63,761 bases of DNA from an uncultured Bacteroidales bacterium. GTDB lineage: Bacteria; Bacteroidota; Bacteroidia; Bacteroidales; Muribaculaceae. Positions within the stretch are counted from its first letter, which is position 1. Each line of letters opens with the position of its first letter. Shown piece after piece: positions 34,384 to 44,082 of this stretch. The notes beneath the pieces are model-generated. The model did no database searches, was not told the DNA's origin, and saw only the letters and a list, made by a program, of their open reading frames with translations. The position numbers were made by a program, and so were the translations under genes. The DNA is taken from NCBI GenBank assembly GCA_902792895.1, contig CADBBK010000026.1, positions 1 to 63,761 of the forward strand, read 5' to 3'.

Positions 34384-36600
34384 ATGAGTCAGGAATACTT
34401 CAGTCCACAAGAAAAAACGACATTGCTGCAGTTAGTCAAGAACCTCAACGACAAGCTGGGCAGCCAATTGTCGTGCCAGGACATCAACACGCTGCACGAC
34501 CTCATCGAGAAAGGCATCACCCAAGCCGGAATCTACCGCCGGGACCAGTATGGGCTCAACCCCGTGATTCGGCACCTGACCACGGCTGCCACGCTGTGTG
34601 ACAGCATTGCCCCCGACCGCACCATGGTCATCGCCACGATGATCTACAACCTGTGCCGCAACGACTATCTTGACGTGCCACGGGTCAAGGATCTCTTTGG
34701 CGAAGACATCGCCCGTGTGGTGCACGGCTTACTGCACGTGGTGCCATTGTACAAGAAACATGCTGCGGTAGAGAACGAGAATTTCCACAAACTGCTACTC
34801 ACCTTTGCCGAGGACGTGCGCGTCATCCTCATCATGACGATGGACCGCCTGGCACTCATGCGCGCCATCAATCATCACCCCAACGAGAAATTCGTTCAAG
34901 AGATAGCCAGTGAGTCGCGCTACCTGTATGCCCCGCTGGCACACAAACTGGGGCTGTATGCCGTCAAGACCGAACTCGAGGACACCTCGCTCAAGTACCT
35001 GAACCGCAAAGTCTTCAGCCAAATCGCCACACGTCTCAACGAGACCAAGGCAGAGCGCGACCGCTATGTCCGCGAGTTTATCAAGCCCATCGACGAGAGG
35101 CTACGCCAGGAAGGGCTCATCTATGACATCAAGGGGCGCACCAAGTCCATCAACAGCATCTGGCAGAAGATGCAGAAGCAAGGTGTGGACCTGAACGGCA
35201 TCTATGACCTGTTTGCCATACGCATCATCCTCGATATCCCCCAAAAGGACGAGAAACGCGCCTGCTGGCTCGCCTACTCCATCGTCACCGACATCTATAA
35301 GGCCAACCCCTCGCGGTTCAAGGATTGGATTACCATCCCCAAGAGCAACGGCTACGAGTCGCTGCACATCACCGTCTATGGGCCCAACGGCAAGTGGGTC
35401 GAGGTACAGATACGCTCACGGCGCATGGACGAGACCGCCGAGCGAGGTGTGGCAGCGCACTGGCGCTACAAGGGCATCAAGAGCGACGGCGATGCGGACA
35501 AGTGGATGAACGACGTGCGCGAGATGCTCGAGGCCAGCGAACAAGAAGGGCGGATGAGCCTCATACGCAACATGAACACCGATCTCTACAGCGACGAGGT
35601 GTTTGTCTTCACGCCCAAGGGCGACCTCTTCCACCTGCCACAGGGAGCCACCCTGCTCGACTTCGCCTACCTCATCCACACCCGCGTGGGCAGCACCTGC
35701 ATGGGTGGCAAGGTCGATGGCAAGAACCAGAAAATCAACTACCGGCTGCGCAGCGGCGACACCGTCGAGGTCATCACCTCGGCCACACAAACGCCACGCC
35801 TCGACTGGCTCAACATCGCGGTAACCAGCAGGGCCCGCAGCAAGATCAAGAACGCCATCAATGAGCGACGGGCCCGCCAGGCCCAACTGGCGAGGGAAAC
35901 CCTGCAACGACGTTTCAAGAACCGCAAGATTGAACCCGACGACGCCACCCTGGCCCGCGTCATCAAGAAGATGGGCTACAAGACGTCACTCGAGTTCTAT
36001 GCCGATATCCAGGAGGGCTTCATCGACGTCAACGATGTCGTCGAGCAGTACGAGACCATCACCGGCAAGCAGAACGAGACAGCAACAGGCCGCGGCTCGG
36101 CCGACGAGTTCGTCCTGCAGCAGCCTGCGACAACCCGTACCGAGCGATTCAACGACGACATCCTCACCATCGGCGAGGGTGTCAAGGGCGTGAACTACAA
36201 ATTGGCCCGATGCTGCAACCCCATCTTCGGAGACCGCATCGTGGGGTTCATCGCCAGCGACGGCGCCATCAAGATTCACCGCAGCGACTGCAAGAACCTG
36301 CGCCACCTGCGCCAGCGCTACCCCTACCGCATCATCCGCACACGCTGGACCGGCAAGGCCGGCAGCCAGTTCGTTGCCACGCTCAAGGTGCTGGGCCGTG
36401 ACGACATCGGTATCGTCTCATCCATCACCTCGGTCATCAACAAGACCGATGACTGCCTGTTGCGCAGCATCTCGGTTCAGGCCGAGGGCGGCCTGTTCGA
36501 GGGACTGATTACCGTCAACATCAGCCACATCAACCTGCTCGACGACCTTATCAAGAAAATCCTCAACGTCAAGGGCGTCAAACAGGTCGACCGCCTATAG
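34384..36600 (+). CDS. RelA/SpoT homologue, (p)ppGpp synthetase with degenerate hydrolase domain
   Basis: 738 residues. The HD-hydrolase region (about 40-200) lacks the HD and ED residues: the usual HDVVED segment reads MIYNLCRNDYLD. The synthetase domain is well preserved (KGRTKSINSIWQKMQKQGVD, FKDWITIPKSNGYESLHITV, EVQIRSRRMDETAERGVAAH, WRYK). TGS (VFVFTPKGDLFHLPQGATLL), helical and C-terminal ACT domains follow. It probably makes the alarmone in response to starved ribosomes and cannot degrade it, like E. coli RelA; a second, hydrolysing RSH would be needed elsewhere in the genome. Confidence 0.92.
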   Translation: MSQEYFSPQEKTTLLQLVKNLNDKLGSQLSCQDINTLHDLIEKGITQAGIYRRDQYGLNPVIRHLTTAATLCDSIAPDRTMVIATMIYNLCRNDYLDVPRVKDLFGEDIARVVHGLLHVVPLYKKHAAVENENFHKLLLTFAEDVRVILIMTMDRLALMRAINHHPNEKFVQEIASESRYLYAPLAHKLGLYAVKTELEDTSLKYLNRKVFSQIATRLNETKAERDRYVREFIKPIDERLRQEGLIYDIKGRTKSINSIWQKMQKQGVDLNGIYDLFAIRIILDIPQKDEKRACWLAYSIVTDIYKANPSRFKDWITIPKSNGYESLHITVYGPNGKWVEVQIRSRRMDETAERGVAAHWRYKGIKSDGDADKWMNDVREMLEASEQEGRMSLIRNMNTDLYSDEVFVFTPKGDLFHLPQGATLLDFAYLIHTRVGSTCMGGKVDGKNQKINYRLRSGDTVEVITSATQTPRLDWLNIAVTSRARSKIKNAINERRARQAQLARETLQRRFKNRKIEPDDATLARVIKKMGYKTSLEFYADIQEGFIDVNDVVEQYETITGKQNETATGRGSADEFVLQQPATTRTERFNDDILTIGEGVKGVNYKLARCCNPIFGDRIVGFIASDGAIKIHRSDCKNLRHLRQRYPYRIIRTRWTGKAGSQFVATLKVLGRDDIGIVSSITSVINKTDDCLLRSISVQAEGGLFEGLITVNISHINLLDDLIKKILNVKGVKQVDRL

Positions 36601-36669
36601 CCCGTCATCAGAAACAACCCATGAACAACTATTCACATAAAAACGGACCACTATTAACTGAAAAAATAT

Positions 36670-36677
36670 TACCTTTG
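36670..36677 (+). promoter_or_regulatory. -7 box (TACCTTTG) of the exonuclease gene
   Basis: Ends nine bases before the ATG at 36686, so the leader would be about six bases. Confidence 0.6.
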
Positions 36678-36685
36678 CACCCATC

Positions 36686-37312
36686 ATGCACGTTGTTTCG
36701 ATAGACAAGCAAGCCATCAACGAGATGCCACGGGTCACTTTCCCGGGCCGCATACACGTCATCGCAGCCATCTCTCAAGTGAAGAGCGCCGTCACCGCAC
36801 TGCGTTCGGCTCCCATTGTGGGCTTTGATACCGAGACACGCCCATCGTTCCACCGCGGCGAGCGCCACCAGGTCGCCCTGCTGCAACTCTCCACCGACAC
36901 CGACGCATTCCTCTTCCGCCTCAACAAGACCGGCATTCCGCAGCCCCTCAAAGCCTTTCTCGAGGACACCAGCGTCATCAAGGTCGGCCTTTCCACCAGC
37001 GACGACTTCCACCAGCTCACCCGACTGCTGCCCGACCTCCATCCCGAGGGATTTGCCGAGCTGCAGCAGATGGTCACCCAATATGCCATCACCGACATGA
37101 GCCTGCAGAAGATATACGCCATCCTCTTCCAGGAGAAAATCAGCAAAGGACAGCAACTCACCAATTGGGAGGCGCCACAACTCACAGCCGCCCAGCAGCA
37201 ATATGCCGCCATCGACGCCTGGGCCTGCCTGCGCATCTACAACTACCTTAACGCCGGCAGTTTCATCCCCCAGGAATCGCCCTACTACCACGAACTCATC
37301 GAGCAGGAATAA
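36686..37312 (+). CDS. 3'-5' exonuclease domain protein (RNase D-like)
   Basis: 208 residues. DEDDy exonuclease motifs: Exo I FDTETRPSF (Asp, Glu), Exo II around KVGLSTSDDFHQL, Exo III QQQYAAIDAWACLRIYNYL with the Tyr and Asp. It consists of the exonuclease domain alone, without HRDC domains. It trims RNA or DNA 3' ends. The N-terminus (SIDKQAINEMPRVTFPGRIH) is as in Bacteroidetes homologues, supporting the chosen start. Confidence 0.88.
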   Translation: MHVVSIDKQAINEMPRVTFPGRIHVIAAISQVKSAVTALRSAPIVGFDTETRPSFHRGERHQVALLQLSTDTDAFLFRLNKTGIPQPLKAFLEDTSVIKVGLSTSDDFHQLTRLLPDLHPEGFAELQQMVTQYAITDMSLQKIYAILFQEKISKGQQLTNWEAPQLTAAQQQYAAIDAWACLRIYNYLNAGSFIPQESPYYHELIEQE

Positions 37313-37344
37313 GACCTGCAATCATTATCCACCTGACACCGGTA

Positions 37345-37366
37345 GAGGCGCATAATTTTGCGCCTC
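37345..37366. repeat. Palindromic repeat element, unit 1
   Basis: GAGGCGCA, six-base centre, TGCGCCTC. Same design as unit 2 with the stem changed in a base-paired way, so the structure rather than the sequence is kept. Confidence 0.6.
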
Positions 37367-37398
37367 CAATCGTTTGGCATTACCTGAACACGGCTCTT

Positions 37399-37420
37399 GA
37401 GACGCAAAATTTTGCGTCTC
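37399..37420. repeat. Palindromic repeat element, unit 2
   Basis: A perfect 22-base palindrome built on GAGACGCAAAA and its complement, followed by TAC. Resembles short palindromic (REP-like) repeats scattered in many Bacteroidetes genomes. The two units lie 32 bases apart. Confidence 0.65.
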
Positions 37421-37479
37421 TACATGGCGGACAAATTGAGTGTCAAGGCTTTATTGTCATCCCTACCCTCATTTAAATA

Positions 37480-37528
37480 TAAACATAAAATCAGCCACGA
37501 ACCGCGGGAACGTGATTCGTGGCTGATT
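37480..37528 (-). terminator. Terminator at the end of the beta-glucan PUL
   Basis: Perfect 13-bp stem (37489-37501 with 37516-37528), then on the minus strand TTTTATGTTTATATTT. Confidence 0.8.
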
Positions 37529-37570
37529 GTTTGCCGGACGAATGGCCGGCAATGTGGTTATCCTACAGGA

Positions 37571-40500
37571 TCAGCGGACAGTGAAGGTTGCCTTGAGGGG
37601 AAGATTGTCACTGGCGGTGCCGACCAGCATCGTGCGCTGGCCAAGCGATGTGGTCCAGTCACCCTTAGCCTCATCCCAATACTGGAAAGCACGGCCACCA
37701 ATGGTGATGGTGACATCGCGGCTCTCGCCGGGTTGGAGGGAAACCTTCTGGAATCCGCGCAACTCCTTAACGGGCATATTGACTGCCGTGTTGTGGTCGC
37801 TCACATAGAGTTGGACGACCTCAGCGCCGGCGCGGTTGCCGGTGTTCTTGACGGTCACTGTTGCTGTGACGGTGCCGTCGGAGGCTACCTCACGGCTCGA
37901 GATGCGCAAGTTGCTCAGGGCAAAGGTCGTGTAACTCAGTCCGTGGCCGAAGGCGAACATCGGTTTCTTCTGCTGCTTGTCAGCCCAGCGGTAACCCACG
38001 TAGATGCCTTCCTTGTACTCCTCGTCGATGATCTTGTGGTCATCGCGCCAAGTGCCAGGATAAGTGCCGAGTGCATGGGCACCCACATCGTTCAGGCTCT
38101 GGTACCAGGTAAAGGGCAGTTTACCCGACGGGTTCACATCACCCATGAGAATGCTGGCAAAAGCCTTGCCGGTCTCGCTACCGATGAACCAGCCCTGCAC
38201 GATGGCGGCCACCTTGTCGCGCCAGGGCATGGCCACGGCATCGCCCGAGATGTTGACAAAGACAACATTCTTGTTCACGCGAGCCAGCGCCTCGACCAAT
38301 GCATCCTGTCCGTAGGGCATGTCCATGTGCTTACGGTCATGGCCCTCAGAATCCTGGTAGTCGCTCTTGTTCAAGCCGCCGAAGACGATGACGTAGTCGG
38401 CACCTTGAGCCTTGGCGACTGCCTCGGCGATAAGTTCGCTTGCACTGCGGCTTTCGGCCAGCGATTGCTTGGCCACAACGCCATTGTACTCGCCCGTGGT
38501 GTCACCCACGTAGCCGCGGGCATAGTCCAACTCGATACCGGTGCCTGCCAAACGCTCCTGGATGCCTTCGAGTGGCAGAATCTCGTGTTGTACCTTGAGC
38601 GAACTGCTGCCGCCGCCGACGGTCATCATCTTGATGGCGTTCTCGCCGACAACCAGCACACGCTTGGCCTTGTTCACATCGATAGGCAGAACGTTACGCT
38701 TGTTCTGCAGCAGCACGATACCATCCTGGGCAATCTTCAAGGCAGCATCGTAGTGCGCCTCGCTGCACAAGAAACCTCGTGCCCGCTTGTCACTCATCGT
38801 GGTGCGGTAGAACAGGCGCAGCACGCGGCTCACCTTGTCGTCAAGTTCGCGCGTGGTCAGTTTGCCTTCCTGGATGAGTTTCTTGTAGGGCAGAGCCATG
38901 AAATAGGCATCGTAGGCGTTGCTCGCACCCCATGCCAGGCCATCGGTCCAACTGCCGAACTCCATGTCCAAGCCATTCTTGACCGCCATTTCGGTATCGT
39001 GGGCACCACCCCAGTCGCTGACCACCACGCCGTCATACTGCCAGTCACCCTTCAGGATATCGTTGAGGGTATACTGGTTCTGACAGCAGTGCTGGCTCTT
39101 GTAGAGGTTATAGGAACCCATAATGCCCCAGGTGTGGCCTTCCTTGACGGCGGCCTCGAAGGCGGGCAGATAAATCTCCCGCAGGGCGCGGTCGCTGACG
39201 ATGACGTTGACCTGATGACGGTATTCCTCATCGTTGTTGAGGCAGAAGTGCTTGACACAGGCCGACGTGCCCGTGCTCTGCAGCCCCTGGACGTAAGGCA
39301 CTACCATGCGTGACGCCAACAGCGGGTCTTCACCCAGGTACTCAAAGTTGCGGCCGTTCAACGGCGTGCGGTTGATGTTCACGCCAGGGCCCAGAATCAT
39401 GTCCTTACCGCGGTAGCGCGCCTCCTCACCCAGGCTGCGGCCGTAGAGTTCAGCCAGCACAGGGTTCCACGAGGCGGCGAGACAAGTCAGCGCAGGGAAA
39501 GCCACGCACGAGTCGTTGGTCTGTCCTGCCTGTACCCACTCGTCCCACAGCACATCGGGACGAACGCCATGAGGTCCATCGTCGGTCCAGAAATCGGGAA
39601 ATCCCAACCTCTTCACACCAGGCGACGAGAACTTGCTCTGCGCATGGATAACGGCGATTTTCTCGTCCAGCGTCATGCGCGACAACGCATCGTCGACACG
39701 TTGCTCGATGGGTGCAGTGTTGTCAAGATAGACAGGCATCTGCGGTGTCATTCCCAGCGAACGAATGTAGTCGACCTGCGGTGTGCAGTTCTCATAGCGG
39801 CTGTTCTGCACATACTGCATCAGCAGGTTGCGGAAGGTTTCCTGGTCAGGACGGGCCTCGCGCAACTCCTTATAGGTGCTGCGGGGAGCCTCGGAGTATT
39901 TCACCACGATGCTGTCCCACATTTCGGGACGGGTAATGCCCATCATGCACGAGTTGTCAATCTTCTTGTAAGGCCAGAAGGTGTAGCCGATGTTGGCATT
40001 TTTCATCACATCGACCAACTGCGCCTGCCACTCGTTGCTGTTGTGGCCGGTCTCACCCATATACATGGGCAGACCCGTCTTGTCGCGGAAGTCGATGTAA
40101 TCCTTGATGGCCTCGGCTGTGGCATCGCCACCATAGCGGTGACAGGTATACATGATGTTGTCATCAAATTTCCAGTCGGCGAACATGTAGAAATCAGAGT
40201 TCCAACGGGCACCGCCCAGCAGGATGACATGATTGGTGTCCACCTCTCGGATGGCTTTAACGGCACGCTTGTAGAGCGGCTCGAGTTTCTGGTTCAATAC
40301 CTCCTTGTTGTCGAAGTAATGGGCAATCGGCTCGTTCATCAACTCATAGCCGAGAATCACCGGCTCGTCCTTATAGCGGGCGGCGATGCGCTGCCAGATG
40401 TCGATGAATAACTGCTGGCTGGGCTCGCTCTCGAACAACCAGGGATAGCCGTGGCCGTCGTCGATGTTGTCGCCCGTCTGTCCGCCGGGACAGTCGTGCA

Positions 40501-40966
40501 TGTCGAGAATCAGATAGAGCCCGGTGGCGCGGCACCAGTTCACTACCGAGTCGATGCGCGCAAAACCGTCCTGGTCCTTGGATCGGCCCATATAGTCCTC
40601 GTCGGTAAATAGCCTGTAGTTGAAGGGCAAGCGGATGGTGTTTGCCCCCTGCCGTGCGATGAAACCGATGTCGGCGCGGGTGATATAATTGTCCTTGAAC
40701 TGGCGCCAGAAATCGGCAGCAAAATCAGGACCCACGGCCTCCTTTATCATCAGGTCTATCATCCACGGCGAGTTGGTCTTGCTCAGGCCGAACATGTAAC
40801 CCTCGGGATTGAGCCAGTTGCCCAGGTTGGTCCCTTGGATATAAAGTTTCTCTCCGTTAGGTTGGATGAGATTGGGCCCTTCGACGCGGACGAACTTGTC
40901 CTGGGGCTTTGCTTGAAGCCCCAAGGCAAGAACGAGAGAGAGTATGATAAATAACGATCCTCTCAT
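37571..40966 (-). CDS. GH5-GH3 fusion, beta-glucanase/beta-glucosidase
   Basis: 1131 residues with signal peptide MRGSLFIILSLVLALGLQAK. Residues of about 25-375 are a GH5 domain: TNLGNWLNPEG, acid/base Glu212 in YELMNEP and nucleophile Glu305 in MYMGETGHN. Residues of about 415-1131 are a complete GH3: DFWTDDGPHGVR, KHFCLNND, nucleophile Asp651 in VVSDWGGAHD, the second alpha/beta domain and a C-terminal fibronectin-III-like domain (VTVKNTGNRAGAEVVQLYVS). Last gene of the PUL, 21 bases after GH16, so it likely cuts beta-1,3/1,6-glucan oligosaccharides to glucose in the periplasm. Putting both enzymes in one chain is uncommon. Confidence 0.92.
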   Translation of the reverse strand: MRGSLFIILSLVLALGLQAKPQDKFVRVEGPNLIQPNGEKLYIQGTNLGNWLNPEGYMFGLSKTNSPWMIDLMIKEAVGPDFAADFWRQFKDNYITRADIGFIARQGANTIRLPFNYRLFTDEDYMGRSKDQDGFARIDSVVNWCRATGLYLILDMHDCPGGQTGDNIDDGHGYPWLFESEPSQQLFIDIWQRIAARYKDEPVILGYELMNEPIAHYFDNKEVLNQKLEPLYKRAVKAIREVDTNHVILLGGARWNSDFYMFADWKFDDNIMYTCHRYGGDATAEAIKDYIDFRDKTGLPMYMGETGHNSNEWQAQLVDVMKNANIGYTFWPYKKIDNSCMMGITRPEMWDSIVVKYSEAPRSTYKELREARPDQETFRNLLMQYVQNSRYENCTPQVDYIRSLGMTPQMPVYLDNTAPIEQRVDDALSRMTLDEKIAVIHAQSKFSSPGVKRLGFPDFWTDDGPHGVRPDVLWDEWVQAGQTNDSCVAFPALTCLAASWNPVLAELYGRSLGEEARYRGKDMILGPGVNINRTPLNGRNFEYLGEDPLLASRMVVPYVQGLQSTGTSACVKHFCLNNDEEYRHQVNVIVSDRALREIYLPAFEAAVKEGHTWGIMGSYNLYKSQHCCQNQYTLNDILKGDWQYDGVVVSDWGGAHDTEMAVKNGLDMEFGSWTDGLAWGASNAYDAYFMALPYKKLIQEGKLTTRELDDKVSRVLRLFYRTTMSDKRARGFLCSEAHYDAALKIAQDGIVLLQNKRNVLPIDVNKAKRVLVVGENAIKMMTVGGGSSSLKVQHEILPLEGIQERLAGTGIELDYARGYVGDTTGEYNGVVAKQSLAESRSASELIAEAVAKAQGADYVIVFGGLNKSDYQDSEGHDRKHMDMPYGQDALVEALARVNKNVVFVNISGDAVAMPWRDKVAAIVQGWFIGSETGKAFASILMGDVNPSGKLPFTWYQSLNDVGAHALGTYPGTWRDDHKIIDEEYKEGIYVGYRWADKQQKKPMFAFGHGLSYTTFALSNLRISSREVASDGTVTATVTVKNTGNRAGAEVVQLYVSDHNTAVNMPVKELRGFQKVSLQPGESRDVTITIGGRAFQYWDEAKGDWTTSLGQRTMLVGTASDNLPLKATFTVR

Positions 40967-40987
40967 AGGGTCTTTTGGGTTAAAGCG

Positions 40988-42094
40988 TTAGTTCTTTTGA
41001 AACACACGCACGTAATCCACCTCCATGGTAACGGGCAGGGCATTCTCGTCAACGCCTTGAGCGCCACCCCAGTCACCACCCCAAGCGAGGTTGAAGATGA
41101 CGTAGAACGGATCATCGTAGGGCCAGTCGTCGCGACCCAGGCCACGGTTGTCGTAGGTCAACTGAAGTTTGCCGTCGACATAGGTGGTGATGTTCTTGCC
41201 GGTCCACTCGATGGCATAGGTGTGGAACTCACCCTCGGCACCCTTGCAATACATCTCGTGTGTCACCTGGGTGTTGTTAGAGTGAACGTGGGCATTGGCA
41301 TGCAGGCTCGACGATACATAGTCGGGGTGGTAACCCACCTCTTCCATGATGTCAATCTCGCCGTCGGCGGGCCATGAATGGAAGTTGACAGGCATCATCC
41401 AGAATGCGGGCCAGGTGCCCTTGCCCTTCGGCAACTTGATGCTGGCTTCGATGTAGCCGTACTTCCAACCTGTCGAGCGCTTGGCGTACACGCGTCCGGA
41501 GTAAACCTTGCCATTCTCCTTGAGGGCGGTGATGCGCAGTTTGCCGTCACGGATTTCGGTCACGTAGCGTCCCTCGGGTGTCTTGTGATTCACATAGTTC
41601 TGCAACTCGTGATTCACCCAACCACTGTTCTGCACCTCATGCGTCCAATCGTCGGCATTCAGTTCCGAGCCCTTGTCAAACTCGTCGTGCCATACCAGAT
41701 GGTAACCATCGGGGGCATAATAGGCCGACTGCTCGGCAGCCTCCTGCGAGATGTTGATGGTCTTGCGTGCAGCACCCGACATGACGGTAACGGAGCCCGT
41801 TCGCTGGGTGGTCACCGGATTGGCCGCTACGGTCACCGTGAGCGAGCCCGACTGCGAAGTGGTATTCTTCGTGTCGATCGTGATGAAGTCCTGTTCAGTA
41901 TAGGCTCCCCACTCCTTGCCCGTCGTGGTGACATTGATCGAGTAAGTACCGCCAGCTGCAGGGACAGTGATATTCTCCTGTGAAACAGTGATGGTCACCG
42001 TGGAAGGCTTCGGCTCATCTTTGCCGTCCCCACCGCAGCCCCAAAGGGCTACGGTGAGAGAAAGCAATAGAGTATAAAGCATGAATCGTTTCAT
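40988..42094 (-). CDS. Surface GH16 endo-beta-1,3-glucanase (laminarinase) with BACON domain
   Basis: 368 residues. Lipobox LTVALWGC (Cys20) followed by Gly/Asp residues, which suggests export to the surface. Residues 34-118 are a BACON domain (ITVSQENITVPAAGGTYSIN). The GH16 domain (about 128-368) has the catalytic motif GEIDIMEE with nucleophile Glu246, Asp248 and acid/base Glu251; GTWPAFWMM and KHEMYCKGAEGEFHTYAIEW-like segments are also present. It cuts beta-1,3-glucan such as laminarin at the cell surface. 12 bases after the binding-protein gene. Confidence 0.94.
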   Translation of the reverse strand: MKRFMLYTLLLSLTVALWGCGGDGKDEPKPSTVTITVSQENITVPAAGGTYSINVTTTGKEWGAYTEQDFITIDTKNTTSQSGSLTVTVAANPVTTQRTGSVTVMSGAARKTINISQEAAEQSAYYAPDGYHLVWHDEFDKGSELNADDWTHEVQNSGWVNHELQNYVNHKTPEGRYVTEIRDGKLRITALKENGKVYSGRVYAKRSTGWKYGYIEASIKLPKGKGTWPAFWMMPVNFHSWPADGEIDIMEEVGYHPDYVSSSLHANAHVHSNNTQVTHEMYCKGAEGEFHTYAIEWTGKNITTYVDGKLQLTYDNRGLGRDDWPYDDPFYVIFNLAWGGDWGGAQGVDENALPVTMEVDYVRVFQKN

Positions 42095-42106
42095 TCTTTA
42101 GAACGT

Positions 42107-44053
42107 TTATTCACCTACGTGCTTCTGGATAATGATGTTGCTGACCTTGGCCTCAAAACCGGCGGGGCAGCCACCGAAGTCGAGGATGAACTTACCTTGG
42201 TCAAAGGCAATCTCTTCACCATTATTCTTAGCAACGACACCGATAAACTGAAGTACGTTTTCACCGTCCTCGAGAACGAAGTCGCCCTTGTAGCAGAGGG
42301 TGTTGGGATCGTTAGTCACATCAGGATCCTTGTTGACCTTGACGGTGGCTCGTCCCAGTTCCATGTTGGTGAAGACAGTTACTGATACATCATACTTCTG
42401 ACCCTTCTCAATGTTCAGGGGAACACCCGTAATTGAGCACTGTGCCTGCCACTCCGATACCGTAGCTTCGTTAGCAGTGATGGTGTACACACCGTTGGCA
42501 TAGGAGAATCCCGGGTCAGCAATCTGGCTCCAGCCTGCATCGGCCCACCAGAAGTTCATCGTTCCGTCGGTATTGAAGCCTGCGCCCAGGTTCTCGGGCG
42601 AGTCAACGGCTACCCAGTCTACAGTAGGCGTGTCGGGAGTAACGGGAAGCACGGTGCCATCATCGTTGGCATGGTCCTTGAGCACGATGCTGGAGATGTT
42701 GACGGTGGTTCCTGCCTGGCAGCCGCCGAAGTCAAAGAACAGGTTAACACGCTCCATGTCGATGCCGGGCATATCGCTCTTCCAGAAGATATAGTCCTGT
42801 CCAGCCTTCAGGTCGATGCGGTCGGCAAAGTAGAAGACATTGTCATCGCCGTCCATCACGAGCTTCACGGTAACACCGTTCAAGTCCTTGTCACTGTTGA
42901 GGATGCACGAGAAGTCATAGTTGTGATCGGCCGAGGTCGAGATGTTGGTGGTCTTGAAGGCCATCTGGGCCTGCCACTGGTCGGTTGTTGCCTCGGGCAG
43001 GTATACGGTATAGTCATTACCGTTGGACTCAAAGCCGGGATCAGCAATCTGGCTCCATCCGGGAGCGTACCAGAAGAACATGTTATAATCCACGTTCTTC
43101 CACATGTTGAAGTCACTGTTAGGATCAAAGCCGCTGAATTCCTTCTCCTCGTCTTCGCTGGTGAAGATGAAGCGCCAAGCGATGCTGCGATCGGGGGTCT
43201 CATAGACGAGGACCATCTTCTTGGCCGTCAGCGACTCGATGCGGAAACGCGGGTTCTCGTACTGAGCATCAGAACTGATATAGGGGAAAGCGGTGTTGGG
43301 AGCGAGCTGGATATAGGTCTGCTTGCTCACGTTGCCGTCGGCATCAGCCCAGTCATACTCCTCAAAAGTCCAACTAGCGGTCTGGTCACCGATGGCGGTA
43401 TCCCAGTCGGCACTTCCCGTGCCCCACTTGGTTGTACCTGCGTTCACGTAGGTCATACCGTCTTCACCAGCATAATAGTTGAACGTGCCACCCTTGCGGT
43501 TCTCGGCGGTGAAGGTAATACGGTCGTCATATACACCGAAGTCCTTCTTCTCACCGGGCTGTGCCGACCACCATCCTGTACCGGCAGTACCGGCGGGGCC
43601 ACAAGCCATGTGGGCCACCTCGCTGTAGTCGATGCGCCACTCCTTCTCGGTAATGCGGCGGAAATCGTTGGTGTAGTCGATTTTGGACTCATTGAAGGTG
43701 TACTCCTTCTTGATACCCGTCTGGCTTATACCGTTGCGGTTACCCAGGCGCAGCTCAATGGTGTGTGAACCGGCCTCGACATTCTTATAGCCCACCTCTT
43801 GCAGGGTTGAATAGGACGTACCGTCAAGGATCCAGATGGGATAGGTACCAGGCTCCGGAGTGTATTTAGCGATCATCTGGTTGGTCTCCTGGTCAACGGA
43901 GATCTGGAAGTCCACACCGCTCACCGTGGGCAGGCCGTTAGGATCAGCCCCTTTGAAGTCCTCAGGCGAGCAGGCCGTGAATGCCATAGCCATCACGCAG
44001 AGGCCTACAATGGCCAACGCGCTGCTTATTCTATTGTTGATCTTGGTAATCAT
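42107..44053 (-). CDS. PUL surface glycan-binding lipoprotein
   Basis: 648 residues. Lipobox AMAFTAC, then a PKD-like region (about 45-115), a middle domain, and two copies of a beta-sandwich carbohydrate-binding module of CBM4/9 type: copy 1 contains MFFWYAPGWSQIADPGFESN and copy 2 MNFWWADAGWSQIADPGFSY, each ending in a FDFGGCQAGT or LDFGGCPAGF motif. It sits after susD where SusE/SGBP genes are found and would hold the beta-glucan on the cell surface. Confidence 0.85.
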   Translation of the reverse strand: MITKINNRISSALAIVGLCVMAMAFTACSPEDFKGADPNGLPTVSGVDFQISVDQETNQMIAKYTPEPGTYPIWILDGTSYSTLQEVGYKNVEAGSHTIELRLGNRNGISQTGIKKEYTFNESKIDYTNDFRRITEKEWRIDYSEVAHMACGPAGTAGTGWWSAQPGEKKDFGVYDDRITFTAENRKGGTFNYYAGEDGMTYVNAGTTKWGTGSADWDTAIGDQTASWTFEEYDWADADGNVSKQTYIQLAPNTAFPYISSDAQYENPRFRIESLTAKKMVLVYETPDRSIAWRFIFTSEDEEKEFSGFDPNSDFNMWKNVDYNMFFWYAPGWSQIADPGFESNGNDYTVYLPEATTDQWQAQMAFKTTNISTSADHNYDFSCILNSDKDLNGVTVKLVMDGDDNVFYFADRIDLKAGQDYIFWKSDMPGIDMERVNLFFDFGGCQAGTTVNISSIVLKDHANDDGTVLPVTPDTPTVDWVAVDSPENLGAGFNTDGTMNFWWADAGWSQIADPGFSYANGVYTITANEATVSEWQAQCSITGVPLNIEKGQKYDVSVTVFTNMELGRATVKVNKDPDVTNDPNTLCYKGDFVLEDGENVLQFIGVVAKNNGEEIAFDQGKFILDFGGCPAGFEAKVSNIIIQKHVGE

Positions 44054-44082
44054 AATATTTAATCTCTAAAGTTGCTTGATGA

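Noticed and set aside
37345-37420. Two palindromes considered as a minimal CRISPR array
   Set aside because: Only two units with different stems, 32 bases apart, and no cas genes; they fit REP-like repeats better.
37397-39313. 638-codon plus-strand open frame over the GH5-GH3 gene
   Set aside because: Antisense shadow; it also runs through the terminator hairpin and palindromes at 37.3-37.5 kb.
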